Part shown: piece after piece, positions 1 to 8,593 of the stretch | Position numbering within the stretch: the first letter of the stretch is position 1 | Layout: every line of letters starts with the position of its first letter | From: Desulfobacteraceae bacterium | GTDB lineage: Bacteria > Desulfobacterota > Desulfobacteria > Desulfobacterales > SURF-7 | NCBI GenBank assembly: GCA_003599865.1 | Contig: QZKS01000074.1 | Coordinates: 1 to 64,000 of the forward strand | DNA length: 64,000 bases | Direction of reading: 5' to 3' | The notes under the pieces: model-generated | Told to the model about the DNA's origin: nothing | The model's input: only the letters and a program-made list of their open reading frames with translations | Databases searched by the model: none | Translations under genes and position numbers: made by a program

Positions 1-26
1 TTAAGAATACTGAAGGAGATTCAATA

Positions 27-620
27 TTGATTAAGAAAACCATTCGATATCGCTTTGGTGAAAAGCTGCGGAGCATCCGGGAGCGGAAGGGGCTTACCTT
101 AAAGGAAGTTTCCGAGATGGTCTCGGTGAGTGAGAGCCTGATATCCCAGATTGAGCGGAACAAGGTTTCCCCATCCATGGATACCCTTCTGGCAATTGCC
201 GACTCACTGGGTATTGATTTTGAGTTTCTTTTCAAGGATTATAAACGGAACCGGCAGGTCGAGATTGTCAGGGCCGGGGAAGGGGACTGCATTGTCCAGC
301 CCGGAGTAACCTTTCACCAGCTCTCCATGATGACGGAACCGGATGCGGAGCATTCCATCGAGGCGTTCCTGCTGGAGGTTTCCCCCGGCAGCGAAAAGGG
401 GGACCTGGTTTACGGTCATGCTGGCAAGGAACTGGGGATTCTGCTGGAGGGCGAGGGAGAGCTTGTTTATGGAACAAGCGTTTACCAGCTCCATGCCGGA
501 GACAGCATTTCCTTTTCATCGGACAATCCGCATATCCTGAGAAACATGGGAAAGAAAACACTGAAAGCGATCTGGATCATCTCGCCGCCGCGGAAGCTTT
601 TTTTAAAACAGGGCGGATAA
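27..620 (+). CDS. XRE-family regulator with C-terminal cupin domain
   Basis: Probable DNA-binding regulator of 197 aa. Residues ~11-66 form a Cro/XRE helix-turn-helix (ESLISQIERNKVSPS spans the recognition helix and following turn) and ~105-190 form a small cupin barrel that in this family senses a small molecule. The start is TTG at 27, preceded by AAGGAG at 13-18. It lies 29 bp upstream of a leuC/leuD-type pair on the same strand, so local regulation of that pair is plausible but inferred. Members of this architecture control varied metabolic genes, so the effector cannot be named. Confidence 0.88.
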   Translation: MIKKTIRYRFGEKLRSIRERKGLTLKEVSEMVSVSESLISQIERNKVSPSMDTLLAIADSLGIDFEFLFKDYKRNRQVEIVRAGEGDCIVQPGVTFHQLSMMTEPDAEHSIEAFLLEVSPGSEKGDLVYGHAGKELGILLEGEGELVYGTSVYQLHAGDSISFSSDNPHILRNMGKKTLKAIWIISPPRKLFLKQGG

Positions 621-649
621 TTTTCAATCACAGTCAATGAGGAACGATC

Positions 650-1942
650 ATGGGAAAAACAATTGCGGAAAAAATATTTGACGCGCATCATGTGGACAAT
701 CCTTCAGGCGATATCCATGTGATCGGACTGGATGCGGTTTTTTGTCATGAGATCACAACACCGGCAGCCATCAACGATCTGGTCGGCCGGGGCAAGGACC
801 GGGTATTTGATCCTTCCAAGATCAAGGCGGTGATCGATCATGTGACCCCGGCAAAGGATACGCAGACCGCCATACAGGGAAAGACCCTCAGGGACTGGGC
901 CAGGCGGCACGGGATTGCGGATTTTTTTGATGTGGGCAGAAACGGCGTGTGTCATGCCATTTTTCCGGAAAAGGGGTTTGTCCGTCCGGGCTATACGATC
1001 ATTATGGGGGATTCCCATACCTGCACCCACGGCGCGTTCGGCGCGTTTGCCGCCGGTGTGGGCACAACCGATCTGGAGGTCGGCATCTTAAAAGGGGTGT
1101 GCGCGTTTCAGTATCCCAGAAGCATGAAAATCGAAGTGAACGGGACTTTGCCCAGCGGGGTTTTTGCCAAGGATGTGATCCTGTCCGTTATCGGGAAAAT
1201 CGGTGTCAACGGCGCCACCAACAAGGTGATTGAGTTTGCCGGGTCCACCGTGGATGCCATGTCCATGGAAGCCCGCATGACCATCTGCAACATGGCCATC
1301 GAGGCCGGGGCCACCAGCGGCATCTGCCGGCCGGACATGACGACCGTGGACTATCTCTGGGAGTTCATCCAGGATGAGTTTCCGACAAAGGAATCCGCCC
1401 TGGAAGCCTATTCCGTGTATCTGCCGGATAAGGATGCGGATTATGATCAAGTGATATCGATCCGGGCCGAATCCCTGGAACCCATGGTTACCTTCGGGTT
1501 CAAACCGGATCAGGTGAAGACGGTCCGGGAAATGGAAGGGGAGAAGGTTGACCAGGTGTATATCGGCTCCTGCACCAACGGCCGGATCGAAGACCTGCGG
1601 GTTGCCGCAAGGGAGCTTGAAGGAAAGCGAATCAAGGATTCGGTTCGCGGGGTGGTGTCACCGGCAACGCCCGGGATTTATCAAAAGGCCCTCGAAGAGG
1701 GGATCATCAAAATTTTCATGGATGCGGGTTTCTGCGTCACCAATCCCACCTGCGGCGCGTGTCTGGGGATGAGCAACGGCGTGCTGGCTCCGGGCGAGGT
1801 CTGCGCGTCCACAACCAACCGGAATTTTAACGGCCGCATGGGCAAGGGCGGGATGGTTCATCTCATGAGTCCGGCCACTGCTGCGGCTACTGCCGTAAAC
1901 GGCTGCATTACCAATTCCGGACAATATTCCCATGGAAAATAA
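650..1942 (+). CDS. leuC: 3-isopropylmalate dehydratase / homoaconitase family, large subunit
   Basis: 430-aa aconitase-superfamily large subunit that isomerises a hydroxy-acid through a dehydrated intermediate on a [4Fe-4S] cluster. Cluster cysteines are visible at residue 308 (GSCTNG) and residues 368 and 371 (PTCGACLG); MGDSHTCTHGAFG is the conserved active-site segment. The length fits the short LeuC/HacA-type enzymes rather than the ~470-aa E. coli form. RBS GAGGAA precedes ATG. The small subunit follows after 18 bp, so the two form a heterodimer. Leucine biosynthesis is most likely; homoaconitase or dimethylmalate dehydratase activity cannot be excluded from sequence. Confidence 0.9.
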   Translation: MGKTIAEKIFDAHHVDNPSGDIHVIGLDAVFCHEITTPAAINDLVGRGKDRVFDPSKIKAVIDHVTPAKDTQTAIQGKTLRDWARRHGIADFFDVGRNGVCHAIFPEKGFVRPGYTIIMGDSHTCTHGAFGAFAAGVGTTDLEVGILKGVCAFQYPRSMKIEVNGTLPSGVFAKDVILSVIGKIGVNGATNKVIEFAGSTVDAMSMEARMTICNMAIEAGATSGICRPDMTTVDYLWEFIQDEFPTKESALEAYSVYLPDKDADYDQVISIRAESLEPMVTFGFKPDQVKTVREMEGEKVDQVYIGSCTNGRIEDLRVAARELEGKRIKDSVRGVVSPATPGIYQKALEEGIIKIFMDAGFCVTNPTCGACLGMSNGVLAPGEVCASTTNRNFNGRMGKGGMVHLMSPATAAATAVNGCITNSGQYSHGK

Positions 1943-1960
1943 AAGCAAAGGAGGCGCGCA

Positions 1961-2485
1961 ATGAAAAATTTCAACGGAAAAGTACTTTTTCTGGACCGGT
2001 CCGATATCAATACCGATGAGATCATACCGGCAAAATATTTAACGGAAATCTCCAAAGAGGCCCTGAAACCCAATCTGCTGGAGGATCTGAAACTGGACGG
2101 GTTTTCTCCGTCAAAAGATATCGCGGGCAAACGCGTGGTGATCACCCGGGCCAATTTCGGATGCGGGTCCTCACGGGAGCATGCGCCATGGGCTTTTGAG
2201 GTCAATGACATCAACCTGATCATTGCCGAAAGTTATGCCCGGATCTTTAGACAGAACATGTTCAACTGCGGAATGATGGCCGTTGAACTGCCCGGGGAAA
2301 CCATCGAGCATCTTTTTCAGACCTATCAGGGAAAGGATGTGACGGTTGAAACCGATCTGGACAACAACCGGTTTACCATCCGGTCCGGCGATCGGACCGA
2401 GGAAATACCGTTTTCCATCTCCGAATACGACCGCTCCCTGGTAATGGCCGGCGGGTGGGTGGATTTTGCCGATTCACATTATTAG
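1961..2485 (+). CDS. leuD: 3-isopropylmalate dehydratase family, small subunit
   Basis: 174-aa swivelling small subunit of the aconitase-type dehydratase encoded just upstream. The motif FGCGSSREHAPWAF at ~residues 66-79 is the family signature that contacts substrate, and the N-terminus has the usual D-x-NTDEIIPAKYL segment. RBS GGAGG lies 7-8 nt before ATG. The length is typical for the LeuD type found with short LeuC proteins. The gene ends 8 bp before the convergent WecA-like gene and no obvious terminator hairpin separates them. Confidence 0.9.
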   Translation: MKNFNGKVLFLDRSDINTDEIIPAKYLTEISKEALKPNLLEDLKLDGFSPSKDIAGKRVVITRANFGCGSSREHAPWAFEVNDINLIIAESYARIFRQNMFNCGMMAVELPGETIEHLFQTYQGKDVTVETDLDNNRFTIRSGDRTEEIPFSISEYDRSLVMAGGWVDFADSHY

Positions 2486-2493
2486 GCTTTTGA

Positions 2494-3543
2494 TCATATC
2501 AAATTTTTCTTACGGGCTTTTGAGACGATGACAATCGAATACAGGATCTGAAACAGCAGGAAGGGGATGAAGACAAAAACCCGGTTGCTGCCGTAGATGT
2601 TGATCATGACATAAGCGCCGATGCCCTGGGCAATGCATTGTCCGAAATGAAAGCAGCTTACCTGGACATGACTGTATCCCAGCTGGTTGAAAAGCTGATA
2701 CAGATGGGTGCGATGGGCGGAAAACACATTTTCACGCTTCAGCAGGCGCCGGACAAAGGTAAAGGAAGTGTCATAGATAAAGTTGAACAGCAAGAGGGGC
2801 ATCACAAACAAAGAGGTGTGGGAATGATCATAGAGAGCGGCGATGATTCCCAGTGTTGAAAAGACAAATCCCAGAAAGGCGCTTCCCACATCTCCCATGA
2901 ACAGTCTGGGAACGGGAAAATTGAACACCAGAAACCCCAGGGCTCCGGCAATAATCGTATAACAGATGATGTAAACAAAGGTGCTGCCCTGGCTGTAGCT
3001 CAGCACACAGAAAAACAGGCCGTTGATGACGGCCGGTCCTGCCGCCATTCCATTCAGGCCGTCCATGAAATTATAGGCGTTGGTCAGGCCGATGATCCAG
3101 AGAAAGGTCAGAAAATACCCGAAAAGCCCGAGTTGAACCTGCCCGACCCAGGGTAGCGCGATCTCCCGGATGACAATCCCGGATGCGATTACGACACCTG
3201 CGGCAATGATATGGGATACCAGTTTGAAAAAAAAGGATTTGTCGGCTATATCGTCGTAAAAGGATATGACTGCGATAAAAAGGGCGGAAAACAGAAAACC
3301 GAAAAAATATTCATCACGGATCAGGGTGGCATCGCCGAACAGGTAGATGGAAATGACGCCGCATAGAAATGTGATGACAATCACAATACCGCCGGATTTC
3401 GGGACCGGGGTGTCATGAGAGGAGCGATCATTCGGAATATCCATGATCTGAACCCGCTTTGCCATAAAATAGCATACGATGCAGGAAAGGGTAAACAGGC
3501 CTGCGGCAAACAGGATGTGTGTGAGAAAAGCAATTCTTGTCAT
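2494..3543 (-). CDS. WecA/MraY-like undecaprenyl-phosphate sugar-1-phosphate transferase
   Basis: 349-aa polytopic membrane enzyme of glycosyltransferase family 4. Such enzymes move a UDP-HexNAc phospho-sugar onto undecaprenyl phosphate to start O-antigen or exopolysaccharide synthesis at the inner face of the membrane. The catalytic loop NAYNFMDGLNGMAAG and FMGDVGSAFLGF are visible, as are roughly ten hydrophobic segments. It lies 10 bp downstream of the thymidylate synthase-like gene on the same strand. The polysaccharide cluster it could serve is 16 kb away, so its pathway is inferred. Which UDP-sugar it uses cannot be read. Confidence 0.86.
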   Translation of the reverse strand: MTRIAFLTHILFAAGLFTLSCIVCYFMAKRVQIMDIPNDRSSHDTPVPKSGGIVIVITFLCGVISIYLFGDATLIRDEYFFGFLFSALFIAVISFYDDIADKSFFFKLVSHIIAAGVVIASGIVIREIALPWVGQVQLGLFGYFLTFLWIIGLTNAYNFMDGLNGMAAGPAVINGLFFCVLSYSQGSTFVYIICYTIIAGALGFLVFNFPVPRLFMGDVGSAFLGFVFSTLGIIAALYDHSHTSLFVMPLLLFNFIYDTSFTFVRRLLKRENVFSAHRTHLYQLFNQLGYSHVQVSCFHFGQCIAQGIGAYVMINIYGSNRVFVFIPFLLFQILYSIVIVSKARKKNLI

Positions 3544-3553
3544 GGAATGAATA

Positions 3554-4345
3554 TCAGGTTTTGAGGCATCTCAGTTTTGCCAGATCCTCCGCATAGCCGT
3601 AAAGGTGAAGCCCCTTGCTTTCGACAATCATCTCGCCGTCTTCAACGCCGATCTGCCCGGCCATATACTCTTTCAGGTTCTGGATGCCGGCCAGATTTGC
3701 CGGAAGCCCTCCCCACAGATCCCAGGATCGGAAATAGACGAAAAAATGGAGTTTGTTGTCCTGAATCCGGGTATCGATGGAGCGCAGACAGGGCGGGTCC
3801 AGAAGGGTCAGGTCCGAGGGATGGGCGATCTGAAGAACCATCTGGTTATTGCGCTTGCCGTATTTTCTATAGGTATCGATGATCCATTCAATCTGGTTCA
3901 GGAAGAGCCGGCCGTTTTCTTCAAAAATGATTTTTCCGTCGATCTCTTTCCGGTCGATAATTTCAGCGTTGTTTTCGTCCCACCAGATCCGTTTGTCGCC
4001 GGTGATGGGAACCCGTACCAGCCTTTCGCCATAGGTATAGGATTCTCCCGGCTCCTTGTGGCCGGTCATCAGGTATTCGATATAGGACCGGTCGTATCCT
4101 TCCCCGCCGTATATATAGGCCTCCTCCACCGGATTCGGGATGCCGCAGGACGGGGGAATGTCCGGAATCAGGGGCTGTGTGCCGGGATATTTGACATGTC
4201 CCAGGAAATAGTCATATTCCAGCCTCGTCTGTCCGGCATATGATCCCCGGTCGATCATGAATTTTTTGCCTTTTTCCAGAATATCATGAACTGCCTGAAA
4301 CCACAGATCCGGCAGATCTCTTGCTTCGATTTTGTGAATCATCAT
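3554..4345 (-). CDS. Thymidylate synthase family protein (ThyA superfamily, divergent)
   Basis: 263-aa protein with the ThyA catalytic constellation: nucleophile C186 in DPPCLRS, phosphate-binding R206-S207 and D209 in YFRSWDLWGG, N217 in LPANLAG, and H247/Y249 in LHLYG. These match E. coli ThyA C146, R166/S167, D169, N177 and H207/Y209. The N-terminal half diverges from canonical ThyA and resembles archaeal-type or dCMP-hydroxymethylase-like members. Expected reaction: reductive methylation (or hydroxymethylation) of a pyrimidine nucleotide using methylenetetrahydrofolate. It sits between an XPB-like helicase gene and a WecA-like gene on the minus strand, 79 bp after the helicase. Confidence 0.75.
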   Translation of the reverse strand: MMIHKIEARDLPDLWFQAVHDILEKGKKFMIDRGSYAGQTRLEYDYFLGHVKYPGTQPLIPDIPPSCGIPNPVEEAYIYGGEGYDRSYIEYLMTGHKEPGESYTYGERLVRVPITGDKRIWWDENNAEIIDRKEIDGKIIFEENGRLFLNQIEWIIDTYRKYGKRNNQMVLQIAHPSDLTLLDPPCLRSIDTRIQDNKLHFFVYFRSWDLWGGLPANLAGIQNLKEYMAGQIGVEDGEMIVESKGLHLYGYAEDLAKLRCLKT

Positions 4346-4424
4346 ATCTATTCATATCCTTAGCTCAATGACTGCCGACGTAAATTCATCAGCGCAAAAA
4401 CCATAGCGCAAGGCAGGATGTTTG

Positions 4425-5792
4425 TCAAAGGTCATCCATATCATACACCCGTTGTCTGGATCGGGCGGCCGCAATCAGCACATCCACATGGACATCAATA
4501 TAATCGATGATTCTTGCCTTTTTTTTGCCCGGGGCGGCGCGCATTACCCTTCCGATATATTGCAGCAATCTTCCGCTGAATTTGATGGGGGTGGCCAGAA
4601 ACAGGGTCGACAGCTCCTTGCAGTCAAAGCCTTCACCGATCAGCTGGCCGGTGGCAATCAATATCCTGATTTCTCCGCGGTTGAGCTGCTCCAGCACCTC
4701 CTTCCGTTTGCGGACCGGCATATCACCGGTCAATACCGCAGCCTCTGTTTTAAACCGGTACCGCAAAATGGCCTGCAGGTTTTCACAGTGGGCCCTGCGG
4801 TCGGACAGGACCAGGCATGCCCCATGTAACGATTTTATTTCATTTGCGATATCCGAAGCAATCAGCAGGTTTCTTTCCTTGTCTCCGGCAAGCTCGGAGA
4901 GCATTTTGCTGTATTGGGTCACCGGATCAAAATGGGGTTTGAAAGCGGTTTCCCGAAGAACAACATCGGCGGAAAGGATATGCCCTTCACGGATCAGATT
5001 TTCTTTGGGGATCTGATGATGCAGGTCTCCCAGGTGCAGGAAAATAAGCTCGGAAAGCTGATCCCTGCGATAGGGGGTTGCCGTCAGTCCCAGCATGTAT
5101 CGGGAATGAAAATCCGTTACTGCGTCGGTAAAGGTGCGGCTCGGGCACCGGTGGCATTCATCCACAATCAGATAACCGATATGCCGGGAGACATCCGGCG
5201 CGCATTTGTAAAGGGATTGCACCATGGCTACGGTGACCTTTTCTCCGATCGTCATTTTCCCGCTTCCGATCCATCCGATCTCCCCGGAAGGGATGCCGAG
5301 AAACGTGGTGATCCGGTCCATCCACTGGAAGGCAAGTTCCCTGGTGTGGACGACAATCAGGGCCGGCTGTCGTCTTTGTGCAATCATATAAAGCGCGATG
5401 ACGGTTTTGCCGGATCCGGTGGGAGCGGCAAGGACCCCGAACTCATGGGAGAGCATGACTTCGGCCGCCTTGGCCTGAAAGGATTTCAGGTTTCCGGAAA
5501 ACAAAAATGAAGCGTCCGGAAAGGATTGTCTGTTATCCTCGATCTGATAGGGAATTTCCTGAGACCGGCATTGATGGATGAGAAGGCGGATATAGCCGCG
5601 GGGGATGGACAGCCCGTCTTTTCCAATTTTATCGAAAAATTTCAATTCTTTCGGGGTATTCCGATTCCAGCGTCCCATCCTTTTGTTTTCCAGCCATTTG
5701 GGGTTGAGGATTTTCAATTGTTCCGTCAGAAACGCATACAGGTTATCAGGAATATTAGACAACCGCAGGGTATTGGAAATAATGATTTTCAA
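4425..5792 (-). CDS. DEAD/DEAH-box superfamily 2 helicase (XPB/type III Res-like)
   Basis: 455-aa ATP-dependent helicase. Walker A is APTGSGKT at 123-130, motif II is DECH at 211-214, motif III is GLTATPYRR, and the C-terminal RecA domain carries QYIGRVMR (motif VI). An ~100-aa N-terminal extension before the ATPase is rich in basic residues and may bind DNA. The layout resembles the bacterial XPB/RAD25-like and restriction-type Res helicases, but no nuclease domain or methylase neighbour is present. Role in repair or nucleic-acid remodelling is inferred only. It is the first gene of a likely minus-strand run with the ThyA-like and WecA-like genes. Confidence 0.85.
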   Translation of the reverse strand: MKIIISNTLRLSNIPDNLYAFLTEQLKILNPKWLENKRMGRWNRNTPKELKFFDKIGKDGLSIPRGYIRLLIHQCRSQEIPYQIEDNRQSFPDASFLFSGNLKSFQAKAAEVMLSHEFGVLAAPTGSGKTVIALYMIAQRRQPALIVVHTRELAFQWMDRITTFLGIPSGEIGWIGSGKMTIGEKVTVAMVQSLYKCAPDVSRHIGYLIVDECHRCPSRTFTDAVTDFHSRYMLGLTATPYRRDQLSELIFLHLGDLHHQIPKENLIREGHILSADVVLRETAFKPHFDPVTQYSKMLSELAGDKERNLLIASDIANEIKSLHGACLVLSDRRAHCENLQAILRYRFKTEAAVLTGDMPVRKRKEVLEQLNRGEIRILIATGQLIGEGFDCKELSTLFLATPIKFSGRLLQYIGRVMRAAPGKKKARIIDYIDVHVDVLIAAARSRQRVYDMDDL

Positions 5793-6064
5793 TCCGGTTT
5801 TTTCCCTTGTCCGCTTGTAGCCGTGGCCTGCTGTCCATATGATATTGCCGGTTGAAATCCGGTCAAAGTATAGTAGGGAATACCATCGCGGGTGTCAAAG
5901 GTTATTCGGATTTCCGGACAGGTTATCCCCCATGTTTTATCCTGAAGTTCTGGGAAATTGGCTATTGAAGATGATAGGGAACTGTAATATGGTTGGACGA
6001 CGCAAATGATGCAAAAAGACATGTCCAGGTATCCAATTCGGTTAGTTTATAAAGGCGATCATTC
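5793..6064. other. Divergent intergenic region, 272 bp
   Basis: Lies between the minus-strand helicase and the plus-strand receiver protein, so promoters for both should be here. No convincing -35/-10 pair, tRNA or repeat was found. A 77-codon minus-strand reading frame (6022 to 5789) would overlap the helicase start by ATGA but has no recognisable domain and no clear RBS, so it is not called. Confidence 0.5.
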
Positions 6065-8482
6065 ATGAGCAAGATATTATTAGTTGACGTTGACCCGGCA
6101 ACCTTGAATACATTTTCAGAAGCCTTGAAGACCCAGTCCACGGATATTCAGATCCTGACGGCCGGGGACGTAAGGGAAGTTCCGAATATCATTGCCGGCG
6201 ATAAGGTAAACATAATCATTATCGATCTGAAAATGCCGGATAATGATGACCTGCAAATCCTGGCCAATATCTGTTATAACTTTTCGAATATTCCTGTGAT
6301 TGTAATGACTGCCTTCGGCACGCCGGAAATCGAGCTGAAAATCAAAGCGCTGTACACATGCCAGTATTATGAAAAGCCGGTGGACATGAACGCCCTGGCC
6401 GAAAAGATCTTTGAGGATCTGGGCGTAGGGGTCGGTGGACAGATTCACGGGATTGCGCTTTCATCCTTTCTTCAGATGTCGGAGATGGAAAAAACCACAT
6501 GCCGCCTGAAAATCAGGTCAGAGGAAGGAGAGGGGTATCTGTATCTTCAGAAAGGGGAGCTCATTGCTGCTGAAACAGGCCTTCTGAACAGCGAGGAAGC
6601 TGCTTTCGAAATCATCAGCTGGGAAAACGCCGTCATCGAGATCGAGAAATCAGGGCATAAAAAAAAGAGAGAAATCAAGATGCCCCTGATGAACATTTTA
6701 ATGGAAGGCCTTAAGATCAAAGATGAGAGAGACGCGGCAGAGAAGGAGAAGCAAGCCCGGAAAGCCGAAACTACGCTGGAAAGAAAACAGGGTGTCAAAA
6801 AAACGGATGTTCCCGGCAAGGCCGATGGAGAAGAAAGTGTTTCCGGCCGTCCCGCTGCACCGCCGGAAGATGCCGGCGAACAAAAGACCGGGGACATGGG
6901 GCGGCAAAGGGCGGATCGCGGCACAAAGAAGCTGAAGAGGAAACGACTGGTTTCTGTTTTTCTGTGGCTTTTCCTGTCTATCGCTCTTGCAGTGGGTGGG
7001 GGAGTCCTCTGGATTGAGGTGATTCAGCCCAGGCTGCTGGAAAACGAATTCCAAAAGGTTCTGGCGGAAGCGGAAAGCATGCCTTCCCTGGAGGAGAAGG
7101 AGAGTCTGCTTCAGGAATATATCGATACCCACAATAAAAGCAAGCACACGATTGAAGCCAATCGAAAAATCAAGGAGATATTCCACCAGATCCAGGAACG
7201 GGATTATGAAAATGCCGTAAATCAGGTGGCCGGCCTTCCGATTGATCAGGATTTCAAGGAAAAGGCAAACAAAATTTACAAGGCTTACCGGGATCGGTTT
7301 TCGAATGGGATCAGGGTCAACGATATCCGGAAAAAAATGGAAGAGATTCCGCTGCTGGTAGATGAAAATGATTATCAGGAACTGAAGCGGATTGATCCCC
7401 ATGATTATGAAAAGAGAATCACCGCCTATCAGACATATCTGAACGAGCACAAAGAGGGAACGTACCGGGACGAGGTTCAAAAACTGATTTCCGATATCAG
7501 CGATACCTATTATGAGTATGTGAAAAAAGAAATATCCGTATGCAATCGGGAGCAGGATTGGGACCGGTGCATTCAGCTCTGCGACAAGTATATTGCCGGC
7601 TATCAGAAAGGCAGACAGCTTTCCGAAATCAGGGGATTGAGAGACCGGATGAATACCGCAGCGGTCATGGAAAGTCTCCGGCAGAACGCTGCGGAGAAAG
7701 ATGGCGACCACCAGGAGATTAAGAAAATTTACCAGGATTATTTAACCGCAAATCCCGATACATCCGCCAAAAATGAAATACAACGCGAATTGACGCTGAT
7801 CAATAAAAAAATTCGTGAAAAAAAAGCCTGGGAAGACATCGCAAAAATCAGCAAAAATAAACAGATCGATCTGTTTGAAAGAATCCGGAAGCTTGAAAAA
7901 TACATGGCTCAAAAACCGGAAGCGATCTATCTGAAGGGCGCAGGTGTTTTAATGAATCGGCTGGAAAAGGAGAAGGAAGAACTGAGCCGTCTCCGGCAGA
8001 TTGCAGAAGAGCAGAAACGATTGGAGCGGGAGCGTATTGCTGCTGCAAAAAAAGAAAAGGAAAGACTTCAGAAGGAAAAGCGCAAGATCGGTTCTGTTTT
8101 GAGCCAATCCAACGGTCGGTTTATTGTCAATATTGACGGAACCGTATCCGACCGGCAAACCGGTTTAATGTGGTATATTCTGGATTCTCATATCGAGCTG
8201 CAGGAGTGCCTTGATCATGATGCCGCGGAAAAATATGTGAAGAACCTGGAGGTCGGGGGATATAAAGACTGGCGCCTTCCTACTGCAAATGATTTGATGG
8301 TGGTGATGAATACTGCCAATTCCTTTCCCAGGAGCGGGGCAAAATGGTACTGGACCTCTGAGCTGTTCTGGAAAGGATTTTACGAGTTTGGATATACGGT
8401 TGTGAACCGGAGCGGCGACACCTGGACAAAAGATGAAGCGGAACTGATGCAATGCGGTGCGGTCCGGGCCGTTCGGCAATAG
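6065..8482 (+). CDS. Membrane-anchored receiver-domain protein with extracytoplasmic DUF1566 domain
   Basis: 805-aa multidomain protein. Residues 1-118 form a receiver domain with phospho-acceptor D54 (IIIDLKMPD), acidic D8/D10, T80 and K102. Residues ~122-215 resemble the DUF4388/PATAN domain found beside receivers in deltaproteobacteria. A lysine- and glutamate-rich linker leads to one membrane helix at ~293-316. After it comes ~370 residues of helical, charged repeats (coiled-coil or TPR-like), then a DUF1566/Lcl-like C-terminal domain from ~690 (DRQTGLMWY, YKDWRLPTANDL). Predicted topology puts the receiver in the cytoplasm and DUF1566 outside, an unusual output. Function unknown; it precedes a TPR lipoprotein gene. 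Confidence 0.82.
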   Translation: MSKILLVDVDPATLNTFSEALKTQSTDIQILTAGDVREVPNIIAGDKVNIIIIDLKMPDNDDLQILANICYNFSNIPVIVMTAFGTPEIELKIKALYTCQYYEKPVDMNALAEKIFEDLGVGVGGQIHGIALSSFLQMSEMEKTTCRLKIRSEEGEGYLYLQKGELIAAETGLLNSEEAAFEIISWENAVIEIEKSGHKKKREIKMPLMNILMEGLKIKDERDAAEKEKQARKAETTLERKQGVKKTDVPGKADGEESVSGRPAAPPEDAGEQKTGDMGRQRADRGTKKLKRKRLVSVFLWLFLSIALAVGGGVLWIEVIQPRLLENEFQKVLAEAESMPSLEEKESLLQEYIDTHNKSKHTIEANRKIKEIFHQIQERDYENAVNQVAGLPIDQDFKEKANKIYKAYRDRFSNGIRVNDIRKKMEEIPLLVDENDYQELKRIDPHDYEKRITAYQTYLNEHKEGTYRDEVQKLISDISDTYYEYVKKEISVCNREQDWDRCIQLCDKYIAGYQKGRQLSEIRGLRDRMNTAAVMESLRQNAAEKDGDHQEIKKIYQDYLTANPDTSAKNEIQRELTLINKKIREKKAWEDIAKISKNKQIDLFERIRKLEKYMAQKPEAIYLKGAGVLMNRLEKEKEELSRLRQIAEEQKRLERERIAAAKKEKERLQKEKRKIGSVLSQSNGRFIVNIDGTVSDRQTGLMWYILDSHIELQECLDHDAAEKYVKNLEVGGYKDWRLPTANDLMVVMNTANSFPRSGAKWYWTSELFWKGFYEFGYTVVNRSGDTWTKDEAELMQCGAVRAVRQ

Positions 8483-8530
8483 AAAACCGCCTGTATTTCT
8501 TTTTATGCTTTTCTGTTCCGGAGATGATGT

Positions 8531-8551
8531 CTTTTTGTTATAAACAAAAAG
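8531..8551. promoter_or_regulatory. Perfect palindrome upstream of TPR lipoprotein gene
   Basis: CTTTTTGTT, three bases, AACAAAAAG: a perfect 9-bp inverted repeat 43 bp before the lipoprotein start. It could be a weak AT-rich hairpin ending the upstream transcript or an operator. There is no GC-rich stem, so a strong intrinsic terminator is unlikely. Confidence 0.4.
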
Positions 8552-8593
8552 TTTGAATTCTGATGATAAACGGGAAAATATGGAGGTTCTTAC

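Noticed and set aside
5789-6022. Minus-strand 77-aa frame overlapping the helicase start by ATGA
   Set aside because: Coupling geometry is right, but there is no clear RBS, domain or typical codon pattern.
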